DNA from: Cohnella abietis
GTDB taxonomy: Bacteria > Bacillota > Bacilli > Paenibacillales > Paenibacillaceae
Length of the DNA stretch: 64,000 nt
Reading direction: 5' to 3'
Assembly: GCF_004295585.1 (NCBI RefSeq)
Contig: NZ_AP019400.1
Coordinates: 2,950,001-3,014,000 of the forward strand
In this document: positions 1 through 8,267 of the stretch, one piece after another
Layout: each line of letters opens with the position of its first letter
How positions within the stretch are numbered: the first letter of the stretch is position 1
Position numbers and translations under genes: made by a program
Notes under the pieces: model-generated
Database searches by the model: none
Told to the model about the DNA's origin: nothing
What the model saw: only the letters and a program-made list of their open reading frames with translations

Positions 1-2
1 GT

Positions 3-347
3 GAGGTCGCTGAAGAAATTGGCGTTACGCCTGAAGAAATTGTTTTTGCCCAAGAAGCGAATAAACCGCCGGCATCCATACATGAGACGGTATTCGAGAA
101 TGATGGGGATCCGATTACTTTAATGGATCAAATTGCCGACGAATCGCAGGAGCGATGGTTCGATAAGCTCGCTTTAACCGAAGCCATACAAGGTCTGAGC
201 GATCGTGAGAGACTAATTGTTTACTTGCGGTATTACCGAGATCAAACCCAATCAGAGGTCGCCGGTCGGCTCGGTATCTCACAGGTACAAGTTAGCCGAC
301 TGGAGAAAAAAATTCTTCAGAATATTAAGGACCAAATAGCCCAATAG
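3..347 (+). CDS. sigF: RNA polymerase sporulation sigma factor SigF, C-terminal part
   Basis: This is the 3' end of the forespore-specific sigma factor; the reading frame is open from base 3, so the N-terminal regions lie outside the window. The visible part covers the end of region 3 and region 4, including the helix-turn-helix TQSEVAGRLGISQVQVSR that reads the -35 element. The conserved tract SIHETVFENDGDPITL just before it is typical of SigF. In the family SigF is held inactive by SpoIIAB and drives early forespore genes. The spoVA-type genes that follow are the expected neighbours in spore-formers. A terminator hairpin closes the transcript. Identification is strong despite truncation. 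Confidence 0.95.
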   Translation, partial: EVAEEIGVTPEEIVFAQEANKPPASIHETVFENDGDPITLMDQIADESQERWFDKLALTEAIQGLSDRERLIVYLRYYRDQTQSEVAGRLGISQVQVSRLEKKILQNIKDQIAQ

Positions 348-393
348 CTAAGCTTCATAACAGGTAACAATCATTATAAAGCTAGCCATTTAG

Positions 394-436
394 AGAAGCA
401 GGAGTATCTTCTTCAGGAGATGCTTCTTGCTTTTTT
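394..436 (+). terminator. Intrinsic terminator after sigF
   Basis: AGAAGCA (394-400) pairs with TGCTTCT (421-427), followed by a six-T run at 431-436. It separates the sigF transcript from the spoVAA unit. It also argues against starting spoVAA at the ATG at 427, which lies inside the hairpin. Confidence 0.7.
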
Positions 437-447
437 CCGTTTTCCGA

Positions 448-475
448 CTATATTGGTCGTTATTTCCCCATACTA
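448..475 (+). promoter_or_regulatory. Candidate SigG/SigF-type promoter of spoVAA
   Basis: A CATACTA -10-like element sits at 469-475 with CTATA at 448-452, 16 bases upstream. This resembles forespore (SigF/SigG) promoters, and spoVA genes are SigG-dependent in B. subtilis. The assignment is inferred from pattern and context only. Confidence 0.45.
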
Positions 476-504
476 AGCAAAATACTTGCAGAGGAGGGAG
501 GAAG

Positions 505-1155
505 TTGGAGAGCTCCAGTCCAGAGTCCAAAATCGTCTATGTCCGTATGCGAAGGAGAGCAATTGTCCGTCCTCATTCTGTAGTTACATTAGGGGATGTT
601 GCAAGGTTGGTTACGGTTGGTCGCTTGGAGGAAAGATTGAAAAGGCTCCCTCTTCACACGATCTCAGCCAAAGATGGTAATCTGCTGCTTATTGATATGT
701 TACAGGTGGTCAAGGCCATTAGAGAAGCTGAGCCTGGCATGGTTATTGAGACATTCGGCGAGCCTCATGTATTGCTCGAGATTTCCCCGAGTAGAGAGAT
801 CAAGCCTCGTTGGGTAATTTTGGTGCTTGCTTGGCTGCTATTATTTTTCGGGTCGGGGATGGCTATGATGAATTTTCACGCTGATGTAAATATGCCCGCT
901 GTGCAGCGCAGAATTACGGAGCTTATAACGGGTCGTCCTGACTCACATCCGTGGCTCTTTCAGATTCCTTATTCAATTGGCATTGGGATGGGGATGCTAC
1001 TATTCTTTAATCGGCTATTTCGCAAACGGCACAACGACGAGCCCAATCCGCTCGAAGTGGAAATGTTCATGTATCAGGAGAATGTGAACCATTACGTAAT
1101 TACCGAAGAGTACAACAAAAAACATGAAGATCACTCGGGAAAAGAACGTGGCTGA
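505..1155 (+). CDS. spoVAA: Stage V sporulation protein AA
   Basis: SpoVAA belongs to the SpoVA machinery of the spore inner membrane that moves dipicolinic acid. The product of 216 residues resembles the family: an N-terminal soluble part (VYVRMRRRAIVRPHS...), then two hydrophobic segments around WVILVLAWLLLFFGSGMAMM and IPYSIGIGMGMLLFF, ending in the conserved EPNPLEVEMFMYQ. The TTG at 505 is chosen because GAGGAGGGAGG (491-501) precedes it and the family starts at about this point. The upstream ATG at 427 falls in the sigF terminator. The gene overlaps spoVAB slightly, suggesting coupled translation. Confidence 0.9.
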   Translation: MESSSPESKIVYVRMRRRAIVRPHSVVTLGDVARLVTVGRLEERLKRLPLHTISAKDGNLLLIDMLQVVKAIREAEPGMVIETFGEPHVLLEISPSREIKPRWVILVLAWLLLFFGSGMAMMNFHADVNMPAVQRRITELITGRPDSHPWLFQIPYSIGIGMGMLLFFNRLFRKRHNDEPNPLEVEMFMYQENVNHYVITEEYNKKHEDHSGKERG

Positions 1156-1573
1156 GGTAGGGCAAGGATTATTGTTGAGTGTTATCGGGCTGGCCGGGGG
1201 GTTTGCAGTTGGAAGTGCTTATGTTGCATTGCTGATTGTGCTCGATCTTATTCCAAGATTGGTGCAATTAACGAGGGCATATCGTCGTTCAGTTATATTC
1301 GAATCGGGTATTTTGTTTGGTGCTTTATATTGGAGTAGTGCTGATTTATTCAACTGGTCCTTTAAGCTTCCGGCAAGCATACTTCTTATCCCGGCTATTT
1401 TCCAGGGGCTATTCGTCGGGATGTTCGCTGCGGCGTTGACTGAGGTGCTTAACGTCATTCCCATTCTGTCTAAGAGATTTAAGCTGATGCCGCATCTGTT
1501 TTCTTTGCTGCTCGCTATGGTACTTGGGAAAGTTGTAGGTTCATTAATTGATTGGCTGTGGTTGCATCCTTAA
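1148..1573 (+). CDS. spoVAB: Stage V sporulation protein AB
   Basis: A small, very hydrophobic protein with about four to five membrane segments, matching SpoVAB, a SpoVA component of unknown detailed role in the spore inner membrane. The conserved N-terminal stretch LAGGFAVGSAYVALLIVLDL and the LIPRLVQLTRAYR loop are visible. With the GTG at 1148 the product has 141 residues, the usual family length, and overlaps the spoVAA stop by eight bases. An in-frame ATG at 1124 would add eight residues but has no better ribosome site. The next gene is spoVAF-like rather than spoVAC, so the usual AC-AD-AE block is absent here. Confidence 0.85.
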   Translation: MAEVGQGLLLSVIGLAGGFAVGSAYVALLIVLDLIPRLVQLTRAYRRSVIFESGILFGALYWSSADLFNWSFKLPASILLIPAIFQGLFVGMFAAALTEVLNVIPILSKRFKLMPHLFSLLLAMVLGKVVGSLIDWLWLHP

Positions 1574-1587
1574 GGAGCGTGATAAAG

Positions 1588-3225
1588 GTGGAAACGACTG
1601 AACACGGCAGCATGGATTTGGAGCATACGATACCACTGGACATCCATTCACTAGGGAAGGGTGGAAGTGACAAGCAGCAAGGGGAACACTCTGGAGAGCA
1701 ACAATTAAACAAGGACGATGGTAAAGTTAAAATAAATCCAACCTCGTCTGAGCAAGCACGTAAGTCGCAGCATCGAATCCCAGATAACATGGAGCACTGG
1801 AAAGATCTGCTGAAGCAGACTATTGGGCTGAATAAGAGCTTCGAGGTTCAAGTTCGCGAGATGACCTTCGGTAGCCATCGTGTCGCTTTACTGTTTCTGA
1901 GTGTTTTTGCCAAGGATGCTTCATTAACTGAAATCATTAAACGGCTGACATATCTGGAGCCTGACAGTATTAAGAATCCCGATGCGATGCAAGCCTTCCT
2001 AGAGAATTATGTTCCAGCTATACAAATAATGAAGACAACCTCATTCCCCAAAATGATCGATGAGGTACTCATGGGAAATACAGCCTTCTACGTTGATGGC
2101 CAATCCGCTGCATTGATCATTGATGCTAAGTCCTTTCCTGGCCGCAATCCTGAGCAGCCGTCATTAGAAAAGGTCGTTCGTGGAAGCCAAGACGGCTTTA
2201 CAGAGACTCTTCTGATGAATGTCGGCCTCGTCCGTAGAAGATTAAGGGATCCGAACCTGCGATTCGAGATGTTAAAGGTAGGTCGTCGAACGCAAACTGA
2301 TGTATGTATCGGGTACATTGATGATATAGCGAACACAGAGCTTGTTGAATCCATTCGGGATAAAATCAATTCCATTGATATCGACGGTATACCTCTGGCC
2401 GATAAACAGCTAGAGGAGATGATGGTTGGCGGGGGCTGGAGTCCATTCCCACTTGCTCGATATACAGAAAGACCAGATGTCGTCGCTGCTCAGCTACTAG
2501 ATGGAAGTGTAACAATTATCGTTGATACTTCTCCGAGCGCGATACTTTTGCCGACCACCTATTTTGACCTAGTACAGCATGCAGAAGAAAACCGTCAGAA
2601 CCCTTTTATGGGGACATACATGCGCTGGGTAAGATATCTAGGAATGCTGGCTTCACTCGTACTGATGCCGCTTTGGTTTCTATTTAATGACAAGCAAACG
2701 ATGCGACCCGAGTGGCTTTGGTTCATAGGGGCTGATAAAGTGGGTCAAATACCGATTATTCTTCAATTTCTGATCGCGGAGCTAGGAGTCGATTTACTCA
2801 GGCTAGCGGCTGTCCACACACCTGCTCCTTTAGTTACGGCTATGACTTTGCTGTCCGCCATTTTAATTGGCGACATAGCAGTGAAAACAGGCTTGTTCAT
2901 TAACGAGGTCATTCTGTACATGGCTGTTTCTGCGATCGGGATGTTCGCTACTCCAAGCTACGAATTAGGTTTGGCAAATCGAATTGTTAGGCTAGCCCTT
3001 CTATTGGCTGTTTTCTTTTTCCATGAGATTGGTTTTGTAGTGGTATCTACATTCGTGTTTCTTTACCTAGCTTTCGAGAGATCCTTTAACGCACCGTACT
3101 TGTGGCCTTTCCTGCCCTTTAACGCTGCTGCGTTTCGAAACATTATTCTCCGCATACCGCTTCCGTTAAATAAGACACGACTTTCGCTATATCGCACGAA
3201 GAAAAGCCGCAAGCAGCCCATCTAA
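1588..3225 (+). CDS. spoVAF: SpoVAF-type spore germination protein (GerA A-subunit family)
   Basis: The protein has the GerA-family A-subunit plan: a long hydrophilic N-terminal domain of roughly 330 residues, then about five membrane segments (from YLGMLASLVLMPLWFLF onward), and a basic C-terminus. The motifs TETLLMNVGLVRRRLRDPN and LLDGSVTIIVDTSPSAILLP are typical. In B. subtilis SpoVAF lies at this place and modulates germination in the spore inner membrane. GTG at 1588 is preferred: AAGGAG at 1572-1577 lies ten bases upstream. The first 60 residues are polar and poorly conserved. A GerXA receptor subunit is the alternative, but position between spoVAB and lysA favours SpoVAF. Confidence 0.85.
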   Translation: METTEHGSMDLEHTIPLDIHSLGKGGSDKQQGEHSGEQQLNKDDGKVKINPTSSEQARKSQHRIPDNMEHWKDLLKQTIGLNKSFEVQVREMTFGSHRVALLFLSVFAKDASLTEIIKRLTYLEPDSIKNPDAMQAFLENYVPAIQIMKTTSFPKMIDEVLMGNTAFYVDGQSAALIIDAKSFPGRNPEQPSLEKVVRGSQDGFTETLLMNVGLVRRRLRDPNLRFEMLKVGRRTQTDVCIGYIDDIANTELVESIRDKINSIDIDGIPLADKQLEEMMVGGGWSPFPLARYTERPDVVAAQLLDGSVTIIVDTSPSAILLPTTYFDLVQHAEENRQNPFMGTYMRWVRYLGMLASLVLMPLWFLFNDKQTMRPEWLWFIGADKVGQIPIILQFLIAELGVDLLRLAAVHTPAPLVTAMTLLSAILIGDIAVKTGLFINEVILYMAVSAIGMFATPSYELGLANRIVRLALLLAVFFFHEIGFVVVSTFVFLYLAFERSFNAPYLWPFLPFNAAAFRNIILRIPLPLNKTRLSLYRTKKSRKQPI

Positions 3226-3360
3226 GCTAAGGAGTGCAAAAGTTGTGGTAATTCCTCCATTTCCCCAGGGGCTGATTTCCGCTATACTCAGTTATATATT
3301 GCAAACGCCGGATTGAGGTCAATTGACTTTACCGGAAATTTCGCCAAAGGGGAATTGGAT

Positions 3361-4692
3361 ATGTTTTTACATGGTACAAGCAAAATTAATAGTAAGGGTC
3401 ATCTTGAGATCGGAGGCTGTGATGTTACAGACTTGGCACAAGAGTTTGGAACGCCTCTATACATTGTGGATGAAGCACTTGTGCGCCAACGTGCTAGAGA
3501 ATTTATGGAAGCCTTCCGTACAACCGGACTTCGTCACCAGGTCGCTTATGCGTCCAAAGCTTTTTGCGTTATGGCTATGTGTCGTGTAGCAGAAGAAGAG
3601 GGCATGAGTCTCGATGTTGTATCTGACGGGGAATTATATACCGCGCTTCAAGCAGGCTTCCCAGCAGAGCGCATTCATTTCCATGGCAATAACAAAACAC
3701 CTGAAGAAATTGTAATGGCACTTGATGCTGGAATTGGCTGCTTTGTCGTCGACAATTTCGATGAGCTGCATCTTTTGAATGCATTAGCAGCAGATAAAGG
3801 CAAGCGCGTTAACGTATTGCTTCGGATTACGCCGGGAGTCGAGGCACATACCCATGATTACATCTCTACAGGTCAACAGGACTCCAAGTTCGGCTTTGAT
3901 CTTGGCAATGGTACGGCATTTACAGCTATTGAAACTGCTATTGGCTTATCGAGCTTGAAGGTTCTGGGCGTGCATTCTCATATCGGCTCGCAAATCTTTG
4001 AAGTTGAAGGCTTCCGTATGGCTGTTGAGAAGGTAGCGGCATTCGCCGTAGAGATTAGAGACAGGCTTAATCACACATTCACAGTTCTTAACTTGGGTGG
4101 AGGCTTCGGAATCCGTTATGTGGAAGGCGATCAGCCGCTCCCTGTTGGTGTTTATGTGCAAGCTATTGCCGATGCTGTTCGGACGACTTGCGAAAATGCG
4201 AACTTTGCGTTGCCTGAAGTATGGATCGAGCCGGGCCGCAGTATTATCGGCGATGCAGGTACGACTTTGTATACAGTAGGGACAAGTAAGGACATCCCAG
4301 GGGTTCGTAAATATATTGCAGTTGATGGTGGAATGACTGACAACCCGCGTCCTGCTTTATACGAGTCTAAATATGAGGCGGTTCTGGCGAACCGTGCGAA
4401 CGATACATTAAACGAGCTAGTGTCTGTTGCTGGAAAATGTTGTGAGAGCGGAGATATGCTTATATGGGATTTGAAGCTGCCTGCTGTTCAGTCTGGTGAT
4501 TTGCTGGCTGTATTCTGCACAGGTGCTTACAATTATGCAATGGCAAGCAACTATAACCGGATTCGTCGCCCAGCTGTTGTGTTCGTTAAGGACGGCAAAG
4601 CAGATCTCGTTGTAGCTCGTGAAACTTATCATAACATTGTTGGTAATGATATCATTCCACAGCGCTTGCAGAAGGAAGCTGTTTCGAAGTAA
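3361..4692 (+). CDS. lysA: Diaminopimelate decarboxylase
   Basis: LysA removes the D-centre carboxyl group of meso-diaminopimelate, the last step of lysine synthesis, using pyridoxal phosphate. The PLP lysine lies in YASKA (Lys66 from the chosen start). HSHIGSQ, the glycine-rich LNLGGGFGI and the EPGRSI phosphate-binding motif follow in fold-III order, and the active-site cysteine is in GKCCESGD. The 443 residues are family-typical. The ATG at 3361 follows AAAGGGGAA; an in-frame extension upstream lacks a ribosome site. The gap before it is about 135 bases, too short for a lysine riboswitch, and none is seen. Confidence 0.96.
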   Translation: MFLHGTSKINSKGHLEIGGCDVTDLAQEFGTPLYIVDEALVRQRAREFMEAFRTTGLRHQVAYASKAFCVMAMCRVAEEEGMSLDVVSDGELYTALQAGFPAERIHFHGNNKTPEEIVMALDAGIGCFVVDNFDELHLLNALAADKGKRVNVLLRITPGVEAHTHDYISTGQQDSKFGFDLGNGTAFTAIETAIGLSSLKVLGVHSHIGSQIFEVEGFRMAVEKVAAFAVEIRDRLNHTFTVLNLGGGFGIRYVEGDQPLPVGVYVQAIADAVRTTCENANFALPEVWIEPGRSIIGDAGTTLYTVGTSKDIPGVRKYIAVDGGMTDNPRPALYESKYEAVLANRANDTLNELVSVAGKCCESGDMLIWDLKLPAVQSGDLLAVFCTGAYNYAMASNYNRIRRPAVVFVKDGKADLVVARETYHNIVGNDIIPQRLQKEAVSK

Positions 4693-4733
4693 GGAGACTG
4701 ATTCTTTCATATGGGGTAGTTGAAAGTACTTCT

Positions 4734-4782
4734 AGTGTGATTTTGTGCGGCTAGTGCGATCAAGTGCGTTCCAGTGCGATCA
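4734..4782 (+). repeat. Five short AGTGYG repeats in helical phase
   Basis: GTGYG occurs at 4735, 4745, 4754, 4764 and 4774, i.e. every 9-10 bases, with two exact AGTGCGATCA copies (4753 and 4773). The cluster lies upstream of the ppiB promoter. Its function is unknown; a cooperative protein-binding site or degenerate microsatellite are both possible. Confidence 0.5.
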
Positions 4783-4810
4783 GTTAAGCATGTCCATTGT
4801 TTATTCAAAC

Positions 4811-4839
4811 TTTTGGTTTTCCTCAAATTGTTGTACAAT
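4811..4839 (+). promoter_or_regulatory. Candidate SigA promoter of ppiB
   Basis: TACAAT at 4834-4839 is a good -10; a poor -35 (TTTTGG, 4811-4816) lies 17 bases upstream. It is placed 15 bases before the ribosome site of ppiB. Confidence 0.45.
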
Positions 4840-4869
4840 AGAGCGAATTGATTTGAGGAGGTCATTATA

Positions 4870-5304
4870 TTGTCTAAACAAGCACTGATTAAATTGGCTG
4901 ATGGTAAAGAGATTACATTGGAACTATTCAACGAGGATGCTCCTAACACCGTTGCCAACTTCGAGAAGCTAGCTAATGAGGGATTCTATGATGGAATTCC
5001 GTTCCACCGTGTTATTCCAGGGTTTGTCGCACAAGGTGGCTGCCCGAATGGTAATGGTACAGGTGGTCCTGGATATTCGATCAACTGCGAGCATAATAAA
5101 AACAAACACGAGCGCGGTAGCTTAGCTATGGCACACCGTGGACCGAACACAGGCGGAAGCCAGTTCTACATCTGTTTTCAGCCGCAGCCGCACCTAGATG
5201 GCGTTCATACGGTGTTTGGGAAAGTAAGCTCCGGTATGGAGCTTGTAGATTCTCTTAAAGGGCAAGAAAAAATGGAATCTATCCGAGTTAGCGACGCGGT
5301 ATAG
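4870..5304 (+). CDS. ppiB: Peptidyl-prolyl cis-trans isomerase, cyclophilin type
   Basis: A compact single-domain cyclophilin of 144 residues that speeds X-Pro isomerisation during cytoplasmic protein folding. The cyclophilin signature [13 protein letters not shown] (catalytic Arg within FHRV) and [18 protein letters not shown] are intact, and the invariant region [12 protein letters not shown] is present. There is no signal peptide. The start is TTG at 4870, preceded by TGAGGAGG. It is transcribed alone, with its own promoter upstream and a hairpin terminator behind. B. subtilis also carries ppiB near lysA and the riboflavin genes. Confidence 0.96.
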   Translation: MSKQALIKLADGKEITLELFNEDAPNTVANFEKLANEGFYDGIPFHRVIPGFVAQGGCPNGNGTGGPGYSINCEHNKNKHERGSLAMAHRGPNTGGSQFYICFQPQPHLDGVHTVFGKVSSGMELVDSLKGQEKMESIRVSDAV

Positions 5305-5316
5305 AGTGTAGCAACG

Positions 5317-5357
5317 AACCCGTGCTTCAGCCTTTGGGCTGCGAGCTCGGGTTTTTT
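5317..5357 (+). terminator. Intrinsic terminator of ppiB
   Basis: AACCCG (5317-5322) pairs with CGGGTT (5348-5353), with an inner CAGCC/GGCTG stem, followed by a T run. Confidence 0.85.
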
Positions 5358-5387
5358 GTGAGCTCATATCACCCGCGCGCGGCAAAA

Positions 5388-5712
5388 GTAGACCGCTGCC
5401 AGCGTCTTGCAGCGCCCGAACCCCCTTAATTCAACCAATTAGTCTGCTCAAACGTCTTACAGCCCACAAACCCCCGTAATTCAACCAATTAGTCCGTTGT
5501 CAGCGCCTTGCAGCGTCCGCCCCCCGTAATTCAGCGAATTAGTCCGTTGTCAGCGTCTGCAGCGCCCGCCCCCCGTAATTCAGCGAATTAATCCGTTGTC
5601 AGCGTCTGCAGCGCCCGCCCCCCGTAATTCAGCCAATTAGTCCGCTCACAGCGTCTTGCAGCGCCCGAAGCTTCGTAATTCAACTAATTAGACCGCTGCC
5701 AGCAGCTTACAA
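5388..5712 (-). repeat. Tandem array 1: about six 49-51-bp units, family in reverse orientation
   Basis: Units begin at AGTCCGYTGTCAGCG-like sequence and end in GTAATTCARCSAATT; six full units of 49-51 bases plus a partial one can be laid end to end without spacers. Read as reverse complement the unit becomes GCTGCAAGGCGCTGAC, then AACGGACTAATT and GCTGAATTACGG. That is the same order of blocks as the array at 60.86-61.51 kb (GCTGCAAGCCGCTGAG, AACGGACTAAAT, GCTGAAACCGGG). No coding potential is seen. Strand is given for family orientation only. Confidence 0.85.
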
Positions 5713-6590
5713 ACTACCAATAAGCGGTACCACCGACTAAATCCTGCCACAGGAGCAGGCAAGAGGAGAAATTAAGCGACGTCACCGACTAATTTCCGCC
5801 ACTGGAGCAGGTATGAGGGGAAATTAAGCGGTACCACCGACTAAATCCTGCCACAGGAGCAGGCAAGAGGAGAAATTAAGCGACGTCACCGACTAATTCC
5901 CGCCACAGGAGCAGGTATGAGGGGAAATTAAGCGGTACCACCGACTAAATCCTGCCACAGGAGCAGGCAAGAGGAGGAACCTAAGCGATGCCACCGACTA
6001 ATTCTCGCCACAGGAGCAGGTATGAGGGGAAATTAAGAGGAGCCACCGACTAATTCTCGCCATAGGAGCAAGGTATAAGGGAAATTAAAAGGAGTCACGG
6101 ACTAAATCCTGCCACAGGAGCAAGCATGAGGAGAAATTAAGCGGTAGCACCGACTAATTCACGCCGCAGGAGCAAGCATGAGGAGAAATTAAGCGACGTC
6201 ACCGACTAATTCCCGCCATAGGAGCAGCCATGAGGAGAAATTAAGAGGAGCCACCGACTAATTCCCGCAACATGAGCAGGCAAGAGGAGAAATTAAGCGA
6301 CGTCACCGACTAAATCCTGCTACAGGAGCAGGTATGAGGGGAAATTAAGCGGTACCACCGACTAATTCCCGCCATAGGAGCAGGCATGAGGAGAAATTAA
6401 GAGGAGCCACCGACTAAATCCTGCCACAGGAGCAGGCAAGAGGAGAATTAAGCGACGTCACCGACTAAATCTATCCACAGCTCCAGGTATGAGTAGAAGT
6501 TAAGCAGCGTCACCGACTAACTCCCCCATTTGTTCAAATTTGAGTTGGAAATTAAGCGGCAGCACCGACTAATTCCCCTCGCCAGACCGG
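5713..6590 (+). repeat. Tandem array 2: about 17 units of about 52 bp with higher-order alternation
   Basis: The core CACCGACTAA recurs about every 52 bases roughly 17 times. Each unit carries a CCTGC-loop-GCAGG or similar small stem and ends AAATTAAGC. Near the start two unit types alternate: one with GGTACC and ATCCTGCC, the other with GACGTC and TTCCCGCC, giving a period of about 104 bases. The later units are mixed. It abuts array 1 head-on and ends about 60 bases before the rib promoter. No gene is supported inside. Confidence 0.88.
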
Positions 6591-6650
6591 GCCAAAACCA
6601 CCATAATAATTTAATTCCAAGTGTTTTACTTGCTTTTTACTAGCTTTCAC

Positions 6651-6679
6651 TTGAAATTTGATTGTGAGAGTGGTACACT
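6651..6679 (+). promoter_or_regulatory. SigA promoter of the riboflavin operon
   Basis: TTGAAA (6651-6656), 17-base spacer, TACACT (6674-6679), ending 15 bases before the FMN riboswitch. Confidence 0.75.
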
Positions 6680-6694
6680 TTCTCTCAACAAGTT

Positions 6695-6892
6695 GCTTAC
6701 CTTCGGGGCGGGGCGTAATTCCCCACCGGCGGTGATCGGCAGTGGAACCTGAAGTATGCCAGCAGGCATATGAGTTCCCAGCCGTCAGTCCGTGACCCGT
6801 AATCGCTTCTTCCGGATAACCGGCGGGCGTGATTCGGTGGACCTGGTGAAATTCCGGGACCGACAGTGAAAGTCTGGATGGGAGAAGGAAGC
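6695..6892 (+). promoter_or_regulatory. FMN riboswitch (RFN element)
   Basis: The conserved RFN blocks are all visible: CTTCGGGGCGGGGCGTAATT, CCCCACCGGCGGTGAT, GGTGAAATTCCGGGACCGAC and GTCTGGATGGGAGAAGG. The closing P1 helix is formed by GCTTACCTTC (6695-6704) with GAAGGAAGC (6884-6892). In this family FMN binding favours the downstream terminator and shuts off riboflavin synthesis and uptake genes. The insertion at the variable stem (around 6750-6830) is long. Confidence 0.96.
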
Positions 6893-7056
6893 ACAGCGCG
6901 GCCATGCCGTGTCCATAAAAGCCAAGTTTGCGTAAGAACACCGACGAAAAACGAAGTTGTTTGTTCTTTTTTTCACAAACCTGCGACATTGACAGGCTAT
7001 TTAGTCATCTTTTAAGGGCATGCATTACAGGGTCTGTTTAACGCTGTGTATCTCTC

Positions 7057-7086
7057 ACCCCCGGGGCTTAATCCTGGGGGTTTTCT
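7057..7086 (+). terminator. Riboswitch-controlled terminator before ribD
   Basis: ACCCCCGG (7057-7064) pairs with CCTGGGGGT (7073-7081), followed by TTTT. It lies between the riboswitch and ribD, as expected of a transcriptional RFN switch. Confidence 0.85.
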
Positions 7087-7124
7087 GCTTGTTATATGTT
7101 CGTCTGCGGGAGAGGATGATGCGC

Positions 7125-8267
7125 ATGGAAATGCTGAATGACGAATTTTATATGCAATTGGCTCTGAATTTAGCGGAAAGTGCATCCGGTCAAACCGGTG
7201 TTAATCCGGTAGTCGGCTGTGTTATCGTCCATAGCGGACGAATAGTAGGGATGGGTGCTCACTTGAAGCGTGGCGAAGGTCATGCGGAGGTTAATGCCTT
7301 AAATATGGCAGGAGAGCAGGCGCGAGGAGCGACGGCTTATGTGACGTTAGAGCCGTGCAGCCACTATGGCGTTACGCCTCCCTGCTGCGAAAGACTTATT
7401 GTGGAAGGCGTATCCCGGGTCGTTGTTGCAACTGTCGATCCAAATCCGTTAGTAGCGGGCAAAGGCATTCAGAGGTTACGGGAGTCGGGTATTCAAGTAG
7501 AGGTTGGAATACTTGAAACGAAGGCTACCCAAATAAACGAAGTATTTAACAAGTTTATTTTAACCAAAATGCCTTTCGTAACCTTGAAAACGGCTTTGTC
7601 GCTTGATGGTCGTATAGCAACTCGCACGGGGCATAGTAGATGGATAACGGGGGAAAAGTCTCGTGAAGCTGTGCACACGCTAAGACACCGGCATAATGCC
7701 ATTATGGTAGGTGTAGATACTGTTGTCTCAGATGATCCTGAGCTCACGACGAGATTAAGCGTACCGGGCTTACACCCGACGCGGATTATCGTTGATTCTA
7801 GGCTGAGGGTTCCACTCACCTCGCGTGTTCTTAACGAAGCTGCACCTACGATCATATTGACAACTGATCTCGCCGAGCTTACAAAAGTCAGGCAACTAGA
7901 AGATCAAGGTGTAGAGGTGCTCCAATGTGGCGCAGGTCCTCGTGTTGATCTTGTTAAGGCAATGGCCTTGATCGGGGAACGTGGAATAAGCTCCATTCTG
8001 CTTGAGGGTGGAGGTATGCTGAACGGAGCTATGCTGGAAGCTGGTTTGGTCGATAAGCTAATGTTGTTCTATGCCCCCATCATTGTTGGCGGGGATGGCG
8101 CTCCATCTGCTTTTGCTTATAAAGGTCCAGAGGAAATGTCCTCAGCCCTTCGTTTACAGGGGGTATCTATGCAGGCATACGGCGAGGATTGGTGCATCTC
8201 GGGCTATCCGACAAGCAATTCATCAATTGAGCATCTTGGGAAGGCCGACGTTAAGGAGGAGAAGTAA
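7125..8267 (+). CDS. ribD: Bifunctional diaminohydroxyphosphoribosylaminopyrimidine deaminase / reductase
   Basis: RibD performs the second and third steps from GTP to riboflavin: deamination then NADPH-dependent reduction of the ribosyl side chain. The N-terminal deaminase has the zinc motif HAEVNAL and PCSHYGVTPPC. The reductase half starts near PFVTLKTALSLDGRIAT and contains HNAIMVGVDTVVSDDP and the LLEGGGMLNG loop. With ATG at 7125 (GGGAGAGG nine bases upstream) it has 380 residues, close to the family norm; ATGs at 7116, 7119 and 7131 are in frame too. First gene of the rib operon; its stop abuts the ribE start codon. Confidence 0.95.
   Translation: MEMLNDEFYMQLALNLAESASGQTGVNPVVGCVIVHSGRIVGMGAHLKRGEGHAEVNALNMAGEQARGATAYVTLEPCSHYGVTPPCCERLIVEGVSRVVVATVDPNPLVAGKGIQRLRESGIQVEVGILETKATQINEVFNKFILTKMPFVTLKTALSLDGRIATRTGHSRWITGEKSREAVHTLRHRHNAIMVGVDTVVSDDPELTTRLSVPGLHPTRIIVDSRLRVPLTSRVLNEAAPTIILTTDLAELTKVRQLEDQGVEVLQCGAGPRVDLVKAMALIGERGISSILLEGGGMLNGAMLEAGLVDKLMLFYAPIIVGGDGAPSAFAYKGPEEMSSALRLQGVSMQAYGEDWCISGYPTSNSSIEHLGKADVKEEK

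Noticed and set aside
3226..3360. Lysine riboswitch upstream of lysA
   Set aside because: The gap is only 135 bases and none of the L-box conserved blocks is present.
5388..6590. CRISPR array
   Set aside because: Units abut with no unique spacers between invariant repeats, and no cas gene is in the window. These are tandem repeats.
6552..6989. Minus-strand protein gene over the rib leader
   Set aside because: It overlays the FMN riboswitch and promoter; the open frame is a by-product of the structured, GC-rich aptamer.
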